Under the pieces are notes generated by a model. It was given only the letters and a program-made list of their open reading frames with translations, was not told the origin of the DNA and ran no database searches. Shown here piece after piece: positions 1 through 11,049 of a stretch of 64,000 bases of DNA. The translations under genes and the position numbers were made by a program. Within the stretch, counting starts at the first letter, position 1, and each line of letters begins with the position of its first letter. The DNA lies in contig JAPNXP010000014.1 of assembly GCA_028753945.1 (NCBI GenBank), forward strand, positions 4,030,001 through 4,094,000. Reading direction: 5' to 3'. Source of the stretch: Hexactinellida sp. DTS-2022 (lineage: Eukaryota; Porifera; Hexactinellida).

Positions 1-140
1 ATCGAAATAGTCTCATTGAGCACTAAATGCATTAATTATTCTCCGATTATAACGAATAATTAGATATAACGAAGCAATTTATAGGTCCCAAGCACTTCGT
101 TATAAGGAGAGTTTACTGTATAAATAAATATAGGACTAAT

Positions 141-385
141 CAGGGGCGGATACAGCCCTTCGACTCAGGGGGGCCCAAATTTGGAGGGGTAAAGCGCGAG
201 TAAAACGAGTGACGGTTAGGGGTCTGGGGGGCTTGCCCCCCTGAAAAGAATTACCCTTTGATAGCCAGATAATGAGCTATTACCATTTTTATTTCTAAAA
301 TAACTAAATTACAAAAATTCCCTCCCATGAGAAAAATCTCAGGGGGGGCCGGGCCCCCCTTGCCCCCCCCCTAGATCCGCCCCTG
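141..385. mobile_element. hAT-type miniature element, 245 bp
   Basis: The ends read CAGGGGCGGATACAG and, inverted, CAGGGGCGGATCTAG. The element is flanked by a perfect 8-bp direct repeat GGACTAAT (133-140 and 386-393), the target-duplication length of the hAT superfamily. The interior has G/C runs and no coding potential. Confidence 0.85.
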
Positions 386-409
386 GGACTAATATCAAGG
401 TCTGGTAAA

Positions 410-850
410 TTAATTAATTGCATATAGGATGATGTTATTTGCATATTAATGGAAATATAAAATATAAATAAAATCCCTTCCGCTGTCCGAATTTCTAAAA
501 AATCCTAGATGATAAATCATATATTTAAAAGGCTCGACCCACACCTTAGACACGGCAATACAGGATATTAATAAATTGTGTATTATTGCATATTTCGCAT
601 GGTCTATAGATTGGGTATATTCACAGCAATTTTTTATCAAGAAATTCCAAATACTTCAGAAAATAGACCACCTTGCGCCACTGACGTAATACATAAATTT
701 GGTGGGGATTTCGTCACATTTTATAGCGAAATTATGTAAATTGTAATGTTTAATACTTCACAACATAAAATTAAACCATTGCATAATCACCTACATAGTT
801 AACAATGTAATATAACCACTATATAAGATTGCTACTGAATGAAGTGGATA
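410..850. repeat. dispersed repeat, family seen again near 38 kb
   Basis: About 320 bp of this stretch recurs in reverse orientation at roughly 37735-38065 (shared landmarks: the phrase AAGGTGTGGGTCGAG, a TTACGTCAGTGGCGCAAGG stretch, and TATAGATCATGC-like sequence). The part at 427-510 recurs in the same orientation at 38708-38785. A piece of the same family, again with the GGTGTGGGTCGAG phrase, lies at about 5519-5575. The small reading frame inside is not conserved as protein. Superfamily unknown. Confidence 0.6.
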
Positions 851-860
851 TACTACATAT

Positions 861-1128
861 ACCGTATTTATTCGAATACTAGCCTAGGCGATTATTGTTT
901 TTTAGGCCATTTTCTGACCAATAATTTATGTGACTTTTCGAGAATATCACATGTTGATACAATATATTTAGTATAGTCGGTTGATAATCGTAATGCGACT
1001 GATATTAGAGAAAGAAATTTACTCAGGGTACCGGTAGTAAATTTGTATTTGCTTATTTGGGGGGGGGGGGGGTATTATTGGTGGTAGGCGATTATTCGAA
1101 TAGGGGCTACTATTAGAGTATATACGGT
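861..1128. mobile_element. Miniature inverted-repeat element, ACCGTATTTATTCGAATA family
   Basis: The termini ACCGTATTTATTCGAATA and its inverted counterpart ending ACGGT bracket about 270 bp, with TA on both sides. A poly-G run sits at about 1060-1072. A better preserved relative is at 61873-62134. Confidence 0.65.
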
Positions 1129-1640
1129 ATATACATATAGGAAAACTGTATTATAATATAAATGCATTGATATTTTTCTCCAAACTAAAAAACCTATACC
1201 TGCATTCACCCAATTTAATAAAAATTCATTTAGAAATTTGATGATTTCAAACTTAAAGTATATTGCATACACATTCGATATTCCTAATAAATTTAACGAA
1301 TAGTTGTAAGTGTTTGAAGATAGAAATGCGAATAATAATTGGAATTTGAATAGTTTAACTTTGAAGCGTTACTGAACAATATTGTGCAAATGAATTTTCA
1401 TCAAAGTGGCTGCAGCTCACTGTTGGTATACATAGATAATATCTAAAGACTAAACCACTCTTAAACTTCTGCAGTTTTTTTTTCAAAATGAGCGCACGTA
1501 AATTCATCAGGTATAGGAATTTAATATTACGGAATTTTAATTATACTCAATCACTCGAGTCAATATTATTAGAAATAAACTTTCAGTCTAATTGTGATCA
1601 TTATAGATAAGGCTTTCACTGATATAACAATGGATCAGAA
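1129..1640. other. Intergenic, nothing recognised
   Basis: AT-rich sequence without a credible reading frame or paired termini. It ends at the target duplication of the next element (1634-1640). Confidence 0.5.
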
Positions 1641-2277
1641 CATGAACTACTATAGATAAGGACTGGAAACGAAAATAAAAAATGGACCATGGATGAACTA
1701 GAAGTGCATTCGATATGTTTGCCCATTACAATTGGTAATGAACTTTACACATGAATTATGTTGTTTTTACCTGGATTTGGCTCTGTAAACTAAGTATGTA
1801 ATATTGTCATATATTTGACATCCATTCATTGTAGAAATAAGTTATCCATTAACATACAAGCAATATTATAAGTACTCAAATAACAAAATGTGAAATGAAA
1901 ACAGAATTACTATGCACAGTATTTGTTATTAAATAATTGATTTCAATTTTCTTCCGAATATCTTTAGGTAATGTGCATTTAGTGGATATTACTACCATAT
2001 TAGTACTAAATATCCTCCGAACTCTACAAATATGAGAGATATTCCTTTAAGCAAGATTTATCAACGAATACGTTTTGAGCTAGTCGAATTCGCACTTTTC
2101 TAGAAGGCGGGGGATATGATTGTTTTTTAAAGCTTGATTTTAATCAAACTTGATTGATATCTCCAACAATACCACAATTGATTCAGTTTCAATATCTGAA
2201 GGCCATTTAATAGAACCACGATCAATATATACAGATCTTACAAGGTCATATTTCGTAGCCTCTGTAATCTCAATATA

Positions 2278-3190
2278 ATCTGGTCGTTGAAATCCCAAAA
2301 TGGGTCATACCTAGAAAAAATTCATACAAAGCGTATTTTAGTATCATTAGAAGCGGAATTTTTCGTAGAATAACATATCCAAAATCCGTTATGGGGAAAT
2401 TTTTTTACACGGGTGGCAGTGTCGGCCATTTCATAGTAAATCGCCGACATTTTCGTTACTAACTTTCTCAAATCAATTCTAATCAACTTATAATCAGCAT
2501 ATTTGTACTCAGCGTAAAATTTCCAGCAATTTGATATATCACATGACAACATTTGGAAGATTTTTTCCATAGCAACGCTGGAATGTATCAAAAATATGTC
2601 AGGAATGTGCGAACATTCCATTCTCAAATTGTGTGCCTATCCAATCTAGTGACCCCTCGTTCAACTCCACTAGTATAATTATACACATATCGACCCTCTA
2701 AAATGGGATTTGACGAGATTTAGCTGAAAATCTTCAATATTAGGTTTATCTCGATTAATCTCATTAAATCCCATTTTAGAGGGTCGATATGTGTATAATT
2801 ATACTAGTGGAGTTGAACGAGGGGTCCTAGATTGGATAGGCACACAATTTGAGTATGGAATGTTCGCACATTCCTGACATATTTTTGATACATTCCAGCG
2901 TTGCTATGGAAAAAAATCCTCCAAATGTTGTCATGTGATATATCAAATTGCTGGAAATTTTACGCTGAGTACAAATATGATGATTATAAGTTGATTAGAA
3001 TTGATTTGAGAAAGTTAGTTACGAAAATGTCGGCGATTTACTATGAAATGGCCGACACTGCCACCCGTGTAAAAAAATTTCCCCATAACGGATTTTGGAT
3101 ATGTTATTCTACGAAAAATTCCGCTTCTAATGATACTAAAATACGCTTTGTATGAATTTTTCTAGGTTCAACCTTCCAACGACCAGACTA
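2278..3190. repeat. Large fold-back inverted repeat inside element D
   Basis: Two arms of roughly 440 bp (about 2278-2720 and 2757-3190) are inverted copies separated by about 40 bp. Each arm carries the same 84-101-residue open frame pointing outward from the centre (2322-2627 minus, 2901-3155 plus), which makes a real protein unlikely because the frame is simply duplicated by the palindrome. The outer edges read ATAATCTGGTCGTTG and its complement. A transcript would form a long hairpin. Confidence 0.8.
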
Positions 3191-3756
3191 ATATCCTTGT
3201 TTCAGTAAGTAGTTGATCGTTGAATATAATGATGGCAGTTAGTGGTTTCAAGATAATAAGAGCAACCACAACAGATTGGAGAACATGAATGTCGAGGTCG
3301 ATAGAGCTTAGATCATGAATAACTTCAATATCCTGGTCGCAAGAAAATGAATTATTTCCATCTGTTGTTGAAGAAAGTGTGGATAAATTGATTAAGAAAA
3401 ATTATAGGTTTAATTAAGCAGAACTGTGGAGTAGATGGATTTGTCAAATCCATAACTGGGTTTAGGCCAAGTTGACTCTTTAATACTATAGATTAGGTCA
3501 TGTGATATTAAGCATCGCTCATCATTCAATATAAATCCCAAATAGGTGCTCTATTGGGTAATGGGTATTCTGGAGTTATAGCTAAGAACATTCTCATAAC
3601 CACAATTAGAGTGAGCTGTGAATTGGTTAATGGCAGAGCAATACAAGATTGGGGAAAACTATAACCTTTGAATTTTTGTGCGCTAAGTTTATCATCCTTT
3701 CCAATTGTTGAACTCCATCGCTCAAGCAATTTACAAATTAATTCAAGAAACCCAAA

Positions 3757-4578
3757 CACAGTGGGCAAACAAGTGGAAATTGAGCATTTTTCGAGGGCCT
3801 CAGATTGACTCGATATTATTGAAATCGTTTTCAGCATACATGAAAACCTAAAAATCCAATTTATTGTGCTGAGAAAAATTCGAGATCAAGAGTTATGTGT
3901 AATGAGATCATCATGTTACAACAATTCTAAAAAAAGCAATTTTTGTGGATTCAGAATTGCAGTATCAAAGTCGTACAAAATTCAACAAATTATATTATGT
4001 TGATGAAATATTAAGTTATCTTTATCATTGTCATTGGCATTGTATGAAATCAATGTAACATGAATGCATTTTAACTTCTTATATAGTCTAAAATTATAAT
4101 ACATTCCTACCAGAATTTTTATGATTCGGACGCATTCACTAATTTCCAATATTGTTCAAGAACTTTTGAGAGCAATCATGAGCAATTGGTTTTTACATTT
4201 TAAATGAAAGGTTATGATGATACCTTCAAATTAAAAAGTGTTCTAGATGCGCGAAAGGGCGCGACTGGGGTCATCTAATGACTTTTAAACATAATATATT
4301 AGGATTTTAACTATTTTTGAAAAATTATATCAGGTTCAAGAATCATAATCAATGATCATGGTTGAACAATAAATTTTTGTTAACAAACCTAAAATATAAT
4401 TTATGACTAATTTATCATTAATCGTCTAGAACTGCGTTTAGGAGACTACATATATAATTTTTGAGATTGCCATTCAGTTTGCAGGTACCGATAACCTATA
4501 TGTCAATAATACTTCATTATATTCTATCTAGCATAGTTTTTCCTATTTCCACTTACACCCCTGAAAATGCCCACTGTG
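3757..4578. mobile_element. Miniature element with CACAGTGGGCA ends, copy 1
   Basis: It starts CACAGTGGGCAAAC and ends in the inverted form TGCCCACTGTG. The last 110 bp match the last 110 bp of a second copy at 30484-31640. The flanks CCCAAAC and GCCAAAC (reading the terminus as ACAGTGGGCA) are a possible 7-bp duplication with one mismatch. No coding capacity; the 103-residue frame on the minus strand at 3526-3837 straddles its edge and is a chance frame. Confidence 0.7.
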
Positions 4579-5499
4579 CCAAACGCTATGATGTCTAGAA
4601 TACTCTTCATTCAAACGCACATGTTTAAGAGGAGTATTTATCGTTGAATACGCCAAGTGCTAGATAAATTTCAGAACTAAACTTGTGGACCAACATACAT
4701 TACTGAGGTAGTGAGCTTACTTTATAGTAGAAAGTCGTTCTTCTTTGTACAATAATCGAATATTATTAAACTTAGCTTCATTCAGTTTAGTAGTCAAATG
4801 AGTGAAGGATAGAGTAACGTAACATCAATGATTCAATGTCCAAGTTTAGCCAATTGTTTCTTATCAACTTTATTGTGTCCAAATCAAACAATATATAGAG
4901 CTCTCTCTGGACAAGTTGGGTGTGGAACTTGAGGAAGTAATGTATTCTTCCGCTCTAAGGTTGTGGATACAAATAATATCTTGTATTCTTGGAGATATCA
5001 GTCCATGGAGAGCTCTACTCCATTTGGCTTTGATATCACGTGAAACTTCGGCAATCTGAAAACTGTGGTACTAAGGTAACCTCTGTAATTTGTCTTCCAA
5101 ATACAGAACGTGTGCTAAGTATAACAACGCGTTTGACTCATATAAACTAGTTAATATAGAAAAAGTAAAGAAATAAGGAGTAAATGCATAAAAGAATTGG
5201 GTAACAATTATCGCTTACAAAATCCCGTACAAAATTTACATTCATACACATAATACAAAAACAAATATATATACTCAAATATAGTTTCAATATTTATGGG
5301 TCATTAATAATACCTTAATTCTAGACACTTAAAATGCATTTCCAGTCCATTTTTAGTGTCGAATCCAGCTAAAAACAACATAATTCATGTGTAAAGTTCA
5401 TAACCTATTGTAATAGGCAAAAATATCGAATGCACTTCTAGTTCGTCCATGGTCCAATTTTTTATAGTCATTTCCAGTCCTTATCTATAGTAGTTCATG

Positions 5500-5843
5500 A
5501 TCAGAAGAATAAATATCTTCTAAGGTGTGGGTCGAGACTTGATTAAATTAAAAAATCACATGACAATGCCCAAATAAGTAAAGTATGCTGTAAAATACAA
5601 GAGTTATTAAAAATTAAAATATTAGGAGTCATTTGGAAAAGTTTATAGATAATATTCATACGATTCTGTCCATAAAATAATAATTAAACATATCATACAC
5701 AAATATGTACAAGTTCGGTTCTATCTTTAAAAGCAAGAATAAAAATTTATTAAATTAGTATATGCCAAAATTATAAAGAGCTAATAGCTGTAATTATTGT
5801 ATATTAGGCCATATAAACTAAATAATTTGTTTATCATCCCCGT
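5500..5843. other. Intergenic with repeat debris
   Basis: The 7-bp duplication of element D is followed by a fragment of the GGTGTGGGTCGAG repeat family. From about 5810 there is a stretch also present at 38455-38640 and 13509-13680; it is interrupted at 5844 by the next hAT element and resumes at 5998. Confidence 0.45.
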
Positions 5844-5997
5844 CAGAGGCGTAGCCAGATTGCGGCACTTGGGCACAGGCCGCACCCAAAAAGAATTGTG
5901 CCCACTAAAATGCCCATTAGTATAACACTATAGAGCGAAATGACGCAACCATAATCTACCAGTGCCGCACCTTCATGCAGGCCTAGCTACGCCTCTG
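5844..5997. mobile_element. hAT-type miniature element, 154 bp
   Basis: The ends are CAGAGGCGTAGCCAG and the inverted CAGAGGCGTAGCTAG. Perfect 8-bp duplication ATCCCCGT (5836-5843, 5998-6005). Confidence 0.9.
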
Positions 5998-6157
5998 ATC
6001 CCCGTCCGTCCCAATTTCCCCTCAGCCCGGCAGAAATGTTTAGACGGCTAGAAACACATGTAATTTTAAGGGGGGTAAGAAATCTTCAAGTCTGGTTCAA
6101 TAATTCAAACCTATAATGAAGATATGACAAATTTCACTCTTTTAAAAGTACATAGCA

Positions 6158-6352
6158 CAGGGGTTTTTTTAAGGTTGAGACCTTGGTGCAACTCAGCGCA
6201 GCCTTGGTGAACTCAACACTGCAGAGGCCTCGGCCGACCCGAATCGTGGTGTAATTCAACACTGCAGAGGCCGCTGCCGACCTGAATCGTGGTGTAACTC
6301 CAAAAAATATTGGTGCAAATTTACACCAAGATCGGCCTTAAAAAAAACCCTG
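6158..6352. mobile_element. hAT-type miniature element, 195 bp
   Basis: The ends CAGGGGTTTTTTTAAGG and CCTTAAAAAAAACCCTG are inverted, with perfect 8-bp duplication ACATAGCA (6150-6157, 6353-6360). The interior has two tandem copies of a unit containing ACTGCAGAGGCC. A relative with the same end type is at 53932-54116. Confidence 0.9.
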
Positions 6353-6481
6353 ACATAGCATAATTCACAACTTTTTCTAATGAAAGGAAATTATAAAAAT
6401 TTGATAAAACATCTACAATAAACTCGAATACCACAAAAAAATTGCTGTTAAAATTAAATCTAGTTGTGACGAGAACATTTA

Positions 6482-6656
6482 CAGTGCAACCTCGATTATC
6501 CGGACTTTGATTATCCGGACTCTTCGATTATCCGGACATGAGTCCAAGTCCCAATCCTATACTATTATATATAAAATAACCTCGATTATCCGGACTTTAA
6601 TTTATACGGACATTTTCGTTCGGTCCCAATGGTTCCGGATAATCGAGGTTGCACTG
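6482..6656. mobile_element. pogo/Tc1-like miniature element, 175 bp
   Basis: It is flanked by TA on both sides with termini CAGTGCAACCTCGATTATCC in inverted orientation. Internal repeats of GATTATCCGGAC are present. TA duplication and CAGTG ends fit pogo/Tigger-type elements. Confidence 0.8.
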
Positions 6657-7329
6657 TATTAAGGAGGCACTAAAGTGATTCGATAAGAATAGAGAAAGCG
6701 GAACAGCGGAAATCCAGATTTATGATTTACAAATTTCTAGATTGAAAAAGTTCCTTCGTGATCAATATATTCTGGATATAACCAAAAATATATTACCGTA
6801 ATTCTCCGAATAATCGGCCAGGCGATTATCATTTCGTGGGCCAAAATTCCAAGAAAATAATAACTACGTATGTTAATTCCAATGATTCTCAGGGGCAATA
6901 AACATCGAAATTGCAGAAATCAATGTAACCACTCGTCAGTAATGAACTGATGGGTATTATTTTAACATAAAAAAGTCATTTTTATTGTTCTGAGGGTTAT
7001 TCAAAATCCAGGCACATATTACGGGAACTATGGTATTTCGATAAACCTTCATACATTTCAGCAATTTTAAGTTAATATACAACGATTAATGCTCTACTGT
7101 TTTTGGTACATTCACTCAAGTTTAGAAATTCCAATTCGTCAATTTTAAATCAACAGTATTATTAATTAACATAATATCCGAATAATGTTCAGAACTCTGA
7201 AAGTATCAATAACAAAACGAATGATGATGTATAAAAAATATGAAATATTCAGTGAATTTTCAATGTGATTGAACAGAAAACACCATAGTGGAGACACAAT
7301 TAGTTAAATTAATAGAAGTTTGCAGCAAG
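6657..7329. other. Intergenic, nothing coding
   Basis: AT-rich. A short degenerate fragment resembling the CCGAATAA...GGCGATTATC element ends lies at about 6795-6840. Nothing else recognised. Confidence 0.45.
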
Positions 7330-7596
7330 CATGGGCGTAAACTTCGTCAAAACACCCAAGGTGCCACGACACTTTGTTCATCCCCTAATTATATATTTTT
7401 CTGAATAACTATTTCATTTTGTGTTAATGTGTCTTAATTTTTAGTATAGAAAAAATATTTAGCTCACCATCTGCTAAATTAAGTTTGTGGGGTTAATTTC
7501 GGATTGAAATACCAGGTGCACGATACCTTTGGCACCATGGTATCACAGCCGCCAGGGTGCCAAGCACCCGCCGCACACCCCAAGTTTACGCCCCTG
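7330..7596. mobile_element. hAT-type miniature element, 267 bp
   Basis: The ends are CATGGGCGTAAACTT and, inverted, CAGGGGCGTAAACTT. The 8-bp flanks GCAGCAAG and CCAGCAAG match at 7 of 8 positions. Confidence 0.8.
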
Positions 7597-8209
7597 CCAG
7601 CAAGCGTCCTTGATTTGAAGAAATAATACATAAAAATGAATCTAATAATATGTGAAAGAAAAGGAAGGAAATAAATGTATAGGGGACAATCATGGCTTTC
7701 TATACATTCTCATAAAAGCTTTATGGCTATATTGTTTAGGACAGTGTGAAATTTTACATCAAAAATGAAAAAAATTGCAAGAGTTGAGCTTTGTTCCCAA
7801 AGAGGCGGTAATTTGATATGATCAATACATAAAAAATATGATAAACTACCTTAGCTAAATAACTAATAAAATAAAAAGGCAGTCTAACAGAAGATTGTAA
7901 TCATTTAGTATAACTTTTTCACTTTGATAAATGGCAAATAATAATAATAATTTTTTGGCAACTACTATATCAAGCGTAATTCTAGTTAACTCTGATCAAG
8001 GGGCGAGTATATTTATTACCTATAATACCTATATAGATTGATTTTATTGCGATTCTTATAAAATTTTAAATGTGTTCTAGTTATAATAATATATTCACCT
8101 ACTATAGAATAAAATAAATGCACTATTTCGGGAATGATATTCTAAAAACAATTCAAGGCAAAAATATTCTGAATAAATGGTTAAAAGATTATAATTCAAG
8201 GCTTTTCAC

Positions 8210-8545
8210 GAGTGGCATGATTGACTCGATGACTCGCGAGTCACCCCCGGTCAACAAGTCAGACTCGGTAACTCGAGTTATCGAATTTTATCACGAGTCA
8301 ATTGACTCGGTGACTCAGGACTCGCGAGTCATCGAGTTTAGGACTCGCGAGCTATTGATCTGTACGTAAGGTAAGAATAAGCAATTGGAAATTGAGTATA
8401 TACCTGTATATTTTCACTAATCTGATTATTTTAAGAATTCGAAATCCCATGAGTCCCAAATATATTATCTGATTGACTTGATATCTTGCGAGTCACCACG
8501 AGTCAGACTATATGTAAAATTTATTTTACATATAGTCTAACTATT
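8210..8545. repeat. GACTCG-rich simple palindromic repeat
   Basis: Many degenerate copies of GACTCG/CGAGTC (including GACTCGCGAGTC palindromes) occur at 8220-8350 and again at 8446-8500. A short perfect hairpin of about 15-bp arms (ACTATATGTAAAAT and its complement) follows at 8500-8533, then a GT run. The 83-residue frame at 8118-8369 is a product of the repeat and not a credible gene. Confidence 0.6.
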
Positions 8546-8571
8546 TTACATGTGTGTGTGTGTGTGTGTTT

Positions 8572-8870
8572 CAGTGCTCGACAAATTAGGTGGTTTGGAT
8601 GCGTTAGCCACCAAAAATCTTATTTAAGCCACCAAATATTCCCTTTGGTGGCTTAACTAATCAACCATGAATTGTGGTTATTTGACGTGGTGTAGATTTT
8701 ATTTATTGTTGCATTATTTGTTATTAATATGAGTGTTGTTTTACAGCATTATAACTTTGTTAAGTAATCAGTGGTTTGTTAAATCGGCCGTTGCTTATTC
8801 TTTAGCCACCAGAAAAAGTGAGGTGGTGGCTTAATTAACCACCATCAAAATTTAATTTTGTCGAGCACTG
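8572..8870. mobile_element. Miniature inverted-repeat element, CAGTGCTCGACAAA ends
   Basis: The left end CAGTGCTCGACAAATT is matched by the inverted right end AATTTTGTCGAGCACTG. The interior repeats a GTGGCTTAA / TTAGCCACC motif in both orientations. It sits directly after a GT microsatellite, so the target duplication is ambiguous. Probably hAT-like. Confidence 0.7.
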
Positions 8871-9149
8871 CACTGTGTTTAGACATAACAGTTTCATGAA
8901 TAGTATATGTAGCAATTCTATGTGGTAATGTGGATATAAATTTACTAGATAAATAAATTACGTTTCTTGAATGAAAATTCAATCGTGGAGGGGCAAAAAT
9001 AAAATTAATTGACTTATCTATCTGATGGTTATCGCTATACCAAATATCGGAGAGAAATGAAAGATTTATTTCCGTTGCACTCTTTCAAGATGATGTGCCA
9101 GTCATGGACTGGATAAAATCTCTTCAATATGGAATCTGTTAGAAGTTAC

Positions 9150-9602
9150 CAAATCTCATAATCACTCAAGAGCTGATAATCAATTAGTAGTATTGTCCTC
9201 GCAAATAGGAATAAACGCGAGCAGAACTAATCTACAGATAGTTTAATAGAAATTTTCAATAATGAATGTCGGGACTCAACTGTAGGATGTACTTTGACTT
9301 TCAAACAACTTGAAAGTACAATGTGTTAAAGACGGAGTTTAAATATTCGCAAGCTTCCGTCAACTCCTGTAGAATTCGCCGATCTTTTGCTAAACTAATC
9401 TTTCTCAAGTAATCACAGATTTAAAGTTAGAGAGGTAATGAAATTGCACAAGTATTTGCTACAGATCTTTTGATTTCGAAACTGATAGTAGTAGAAACGA
9501 CTCACTTTGATGCAACCTTCAAAGTAGTCTCGAATCATTTTCAGCTATTAACATATTCATTCAGTACAAAGGACATGCAATACCAGCATTACATATATTA
9601 AT
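9150..9602 (+). pseudogene. MULE (Mutator-like) transposase relic
   Basis: Frameshifted fragments translate to stretches typical of animal FLYWCH/MULE transposases. First comes a piece containing SHNHSRADN (the end of a FLYWCH-like zinc domain), then FNNECRDST and QLESTMC followed by a stop. After that come RRSLNIRKLPSTP and, near 9490-9600, THFDATFKVVSNHFQLLTY, which contains the first catalytic aspartate of the MULE DDE core (DATFKVV). At least one frameshift and two stops are visible. The second aspartate and the glutamate region are missing, so it is a truncated dead copy, distinct from the fuller copy at 25486-26893. No paired termini were found. Confidence 0.65.
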
Positions 9603-10005
9603 GTCTAACAAAACCGAACTGCTGTTAGAGGCGGGTATAGGGGGAGCACAGGGGGCAAGCGCCCCCTCCCAACCCTTGAAAAATATTGCCAAAGTAATAT
9701 GTGCAAAATTGGGTCCTCATTACTACCGCGCGCTCCGATGCCTCCCTTCAATTTGCTCATCAGTTACTTGATGCTCACTATGTGCTTTTGTAAAAAAGAA
9801 TTCACCTGTTTCTAGGTTCAGACCAGGGCAGTCTATTCTAAACTCTCCACATTTCATATAACGAGAATTATTTTTGTATTTGTCTTTTAAAACCATATGA
9901 ATAACTACTCTAAACCACGACAGAACAGGTTAAGTGTACGCATAAGAATTTGAATGGACCAGTTAAATTAGGAATTATGCAAGAATAAGTAGTCTCGAAT
10001 ATTAA
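9603..10005. other. Intergenic with a solo hAT-like end
   Basis: At 9629-9680 a GAGGCGGGTATAGGGGG...CAAGCGCCCCC stretch resembles one end of the GGGGCGGAT hAT family, but no partner end was seen. The rest is featureless. Confidence 0.4.
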
Positions 10006-10520
10006 AACTCAAGGATGTTAATGCTACACTGAATGCTGAGTTAATGGTACGCCGAATTAGTCAATATTACACTGAACAAAATAACGGGAAATTTACCGGG
10101 TTAAGGGTACGGAGAAGAGTTTAATGGCACGCAAAACTAGTTGATAATATACTGAACAAGTTAATGGCAAAATGCGAAGGTTAATGGTATGCCGAAGAAG
10201 TTAATGGTACGCCGAAAGGGTTAATGGTACGCCGAAGAGGTTAATGGTACGCCAACAGGTTAATGGTACACCAAACAAATTAATGATAAGCCTAAAAGGG
10301 TAAGGCAGGTAAACTAGTTGAGGATATACTGAACAAGTTATTGGCAAATTGTACAGGTTAATGGTACACCGAAAAGGTTAATGGTACGCCAACAGGTTAA
10401 TGGTACGCCGAAAAGGTTAATGGTACGCCAAACATGTTAATGGTACGCCGAAGAGGTTATTGGTACCACCGAAAGGTAAATGGTACGCCAAACAGGTTAA
10501 TGGTACGCAGAAAATTTGAA
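10006..10520. repeat. Minisatellite, ~20-bp unit GGTTAATGGTACGCCGAAA
   Basis: About twenty degenerate tandem units, best conserved at 10140-10260 and 10350-10510. Variation lies mostly in the last few bases of the unit (AAA, AGA, ACA). No coding potential. Confidence 0.85.
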
Positions 10521-11049
10521 TGCAAGTTCGATCGATTCTTTTTAATTTGATTTTAATTGCTTTGACTTTTTCCTAATTGATTTTATTCTGTGATTTATTT
10601 CATTTTACCCTGCGTACCTTTAACCAGTTTTGAAGAGGTTTCCAAACATAAACCTGAGAACGTTTGCGAGAGCCATCAATAATTTTGTAAGATGACATTA
10701 ACTTGAATGTAGGTCGAATCTTAGTAATGCAAATAAAATTTATACAATATACTACATGCATCGTAATAATGATTATACATAGTCTACTCTATATAAGGCC
10801 TACCATCAAAGCTGATATTTTGCACCAAGGATGAAGTAGTGTACGATATTATTATTGACCCATAGTTATCTACATTTATCTCTGTACAGTTAGAAATATT
10901 TAAAAAATAGTTGGATCAACTTGTTATTGATTTTTGTTAATTTTTAGTATTAATTAATACAAATTCTCCTTCCACCGATATTTTAAGCACTTCCTAGTAC
11001 TATATTTGACTTTGTTTCTCTTTATAGTTAGATTTTTTAAAAATTCTCA

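Larger units (their letters stand above)
1641..5499. mobile_element. Non-autonomous P-like element D, 3.86 kb
   Basis: The ends are about 143-bp imperfect terminal inverted repeats (1641-1783 and 5357-5499) starting CATGAACTACTATAGATAAG. They are flanked by a perfect 7-bp duplication ATCAGAA (1634-1640, 5500-5506). The inverted repeat continues through a stretch reading GGACCATGGATGAACTAGAA that is also in the ends of element C (57013-60431), which encodes a THAP/P-type transposase. D has no transposase of its own and instead holds two other repeats (2278-3190, 3757-4578), so it is taken as a passenger derivative of the C family. Confidence 0.8.
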
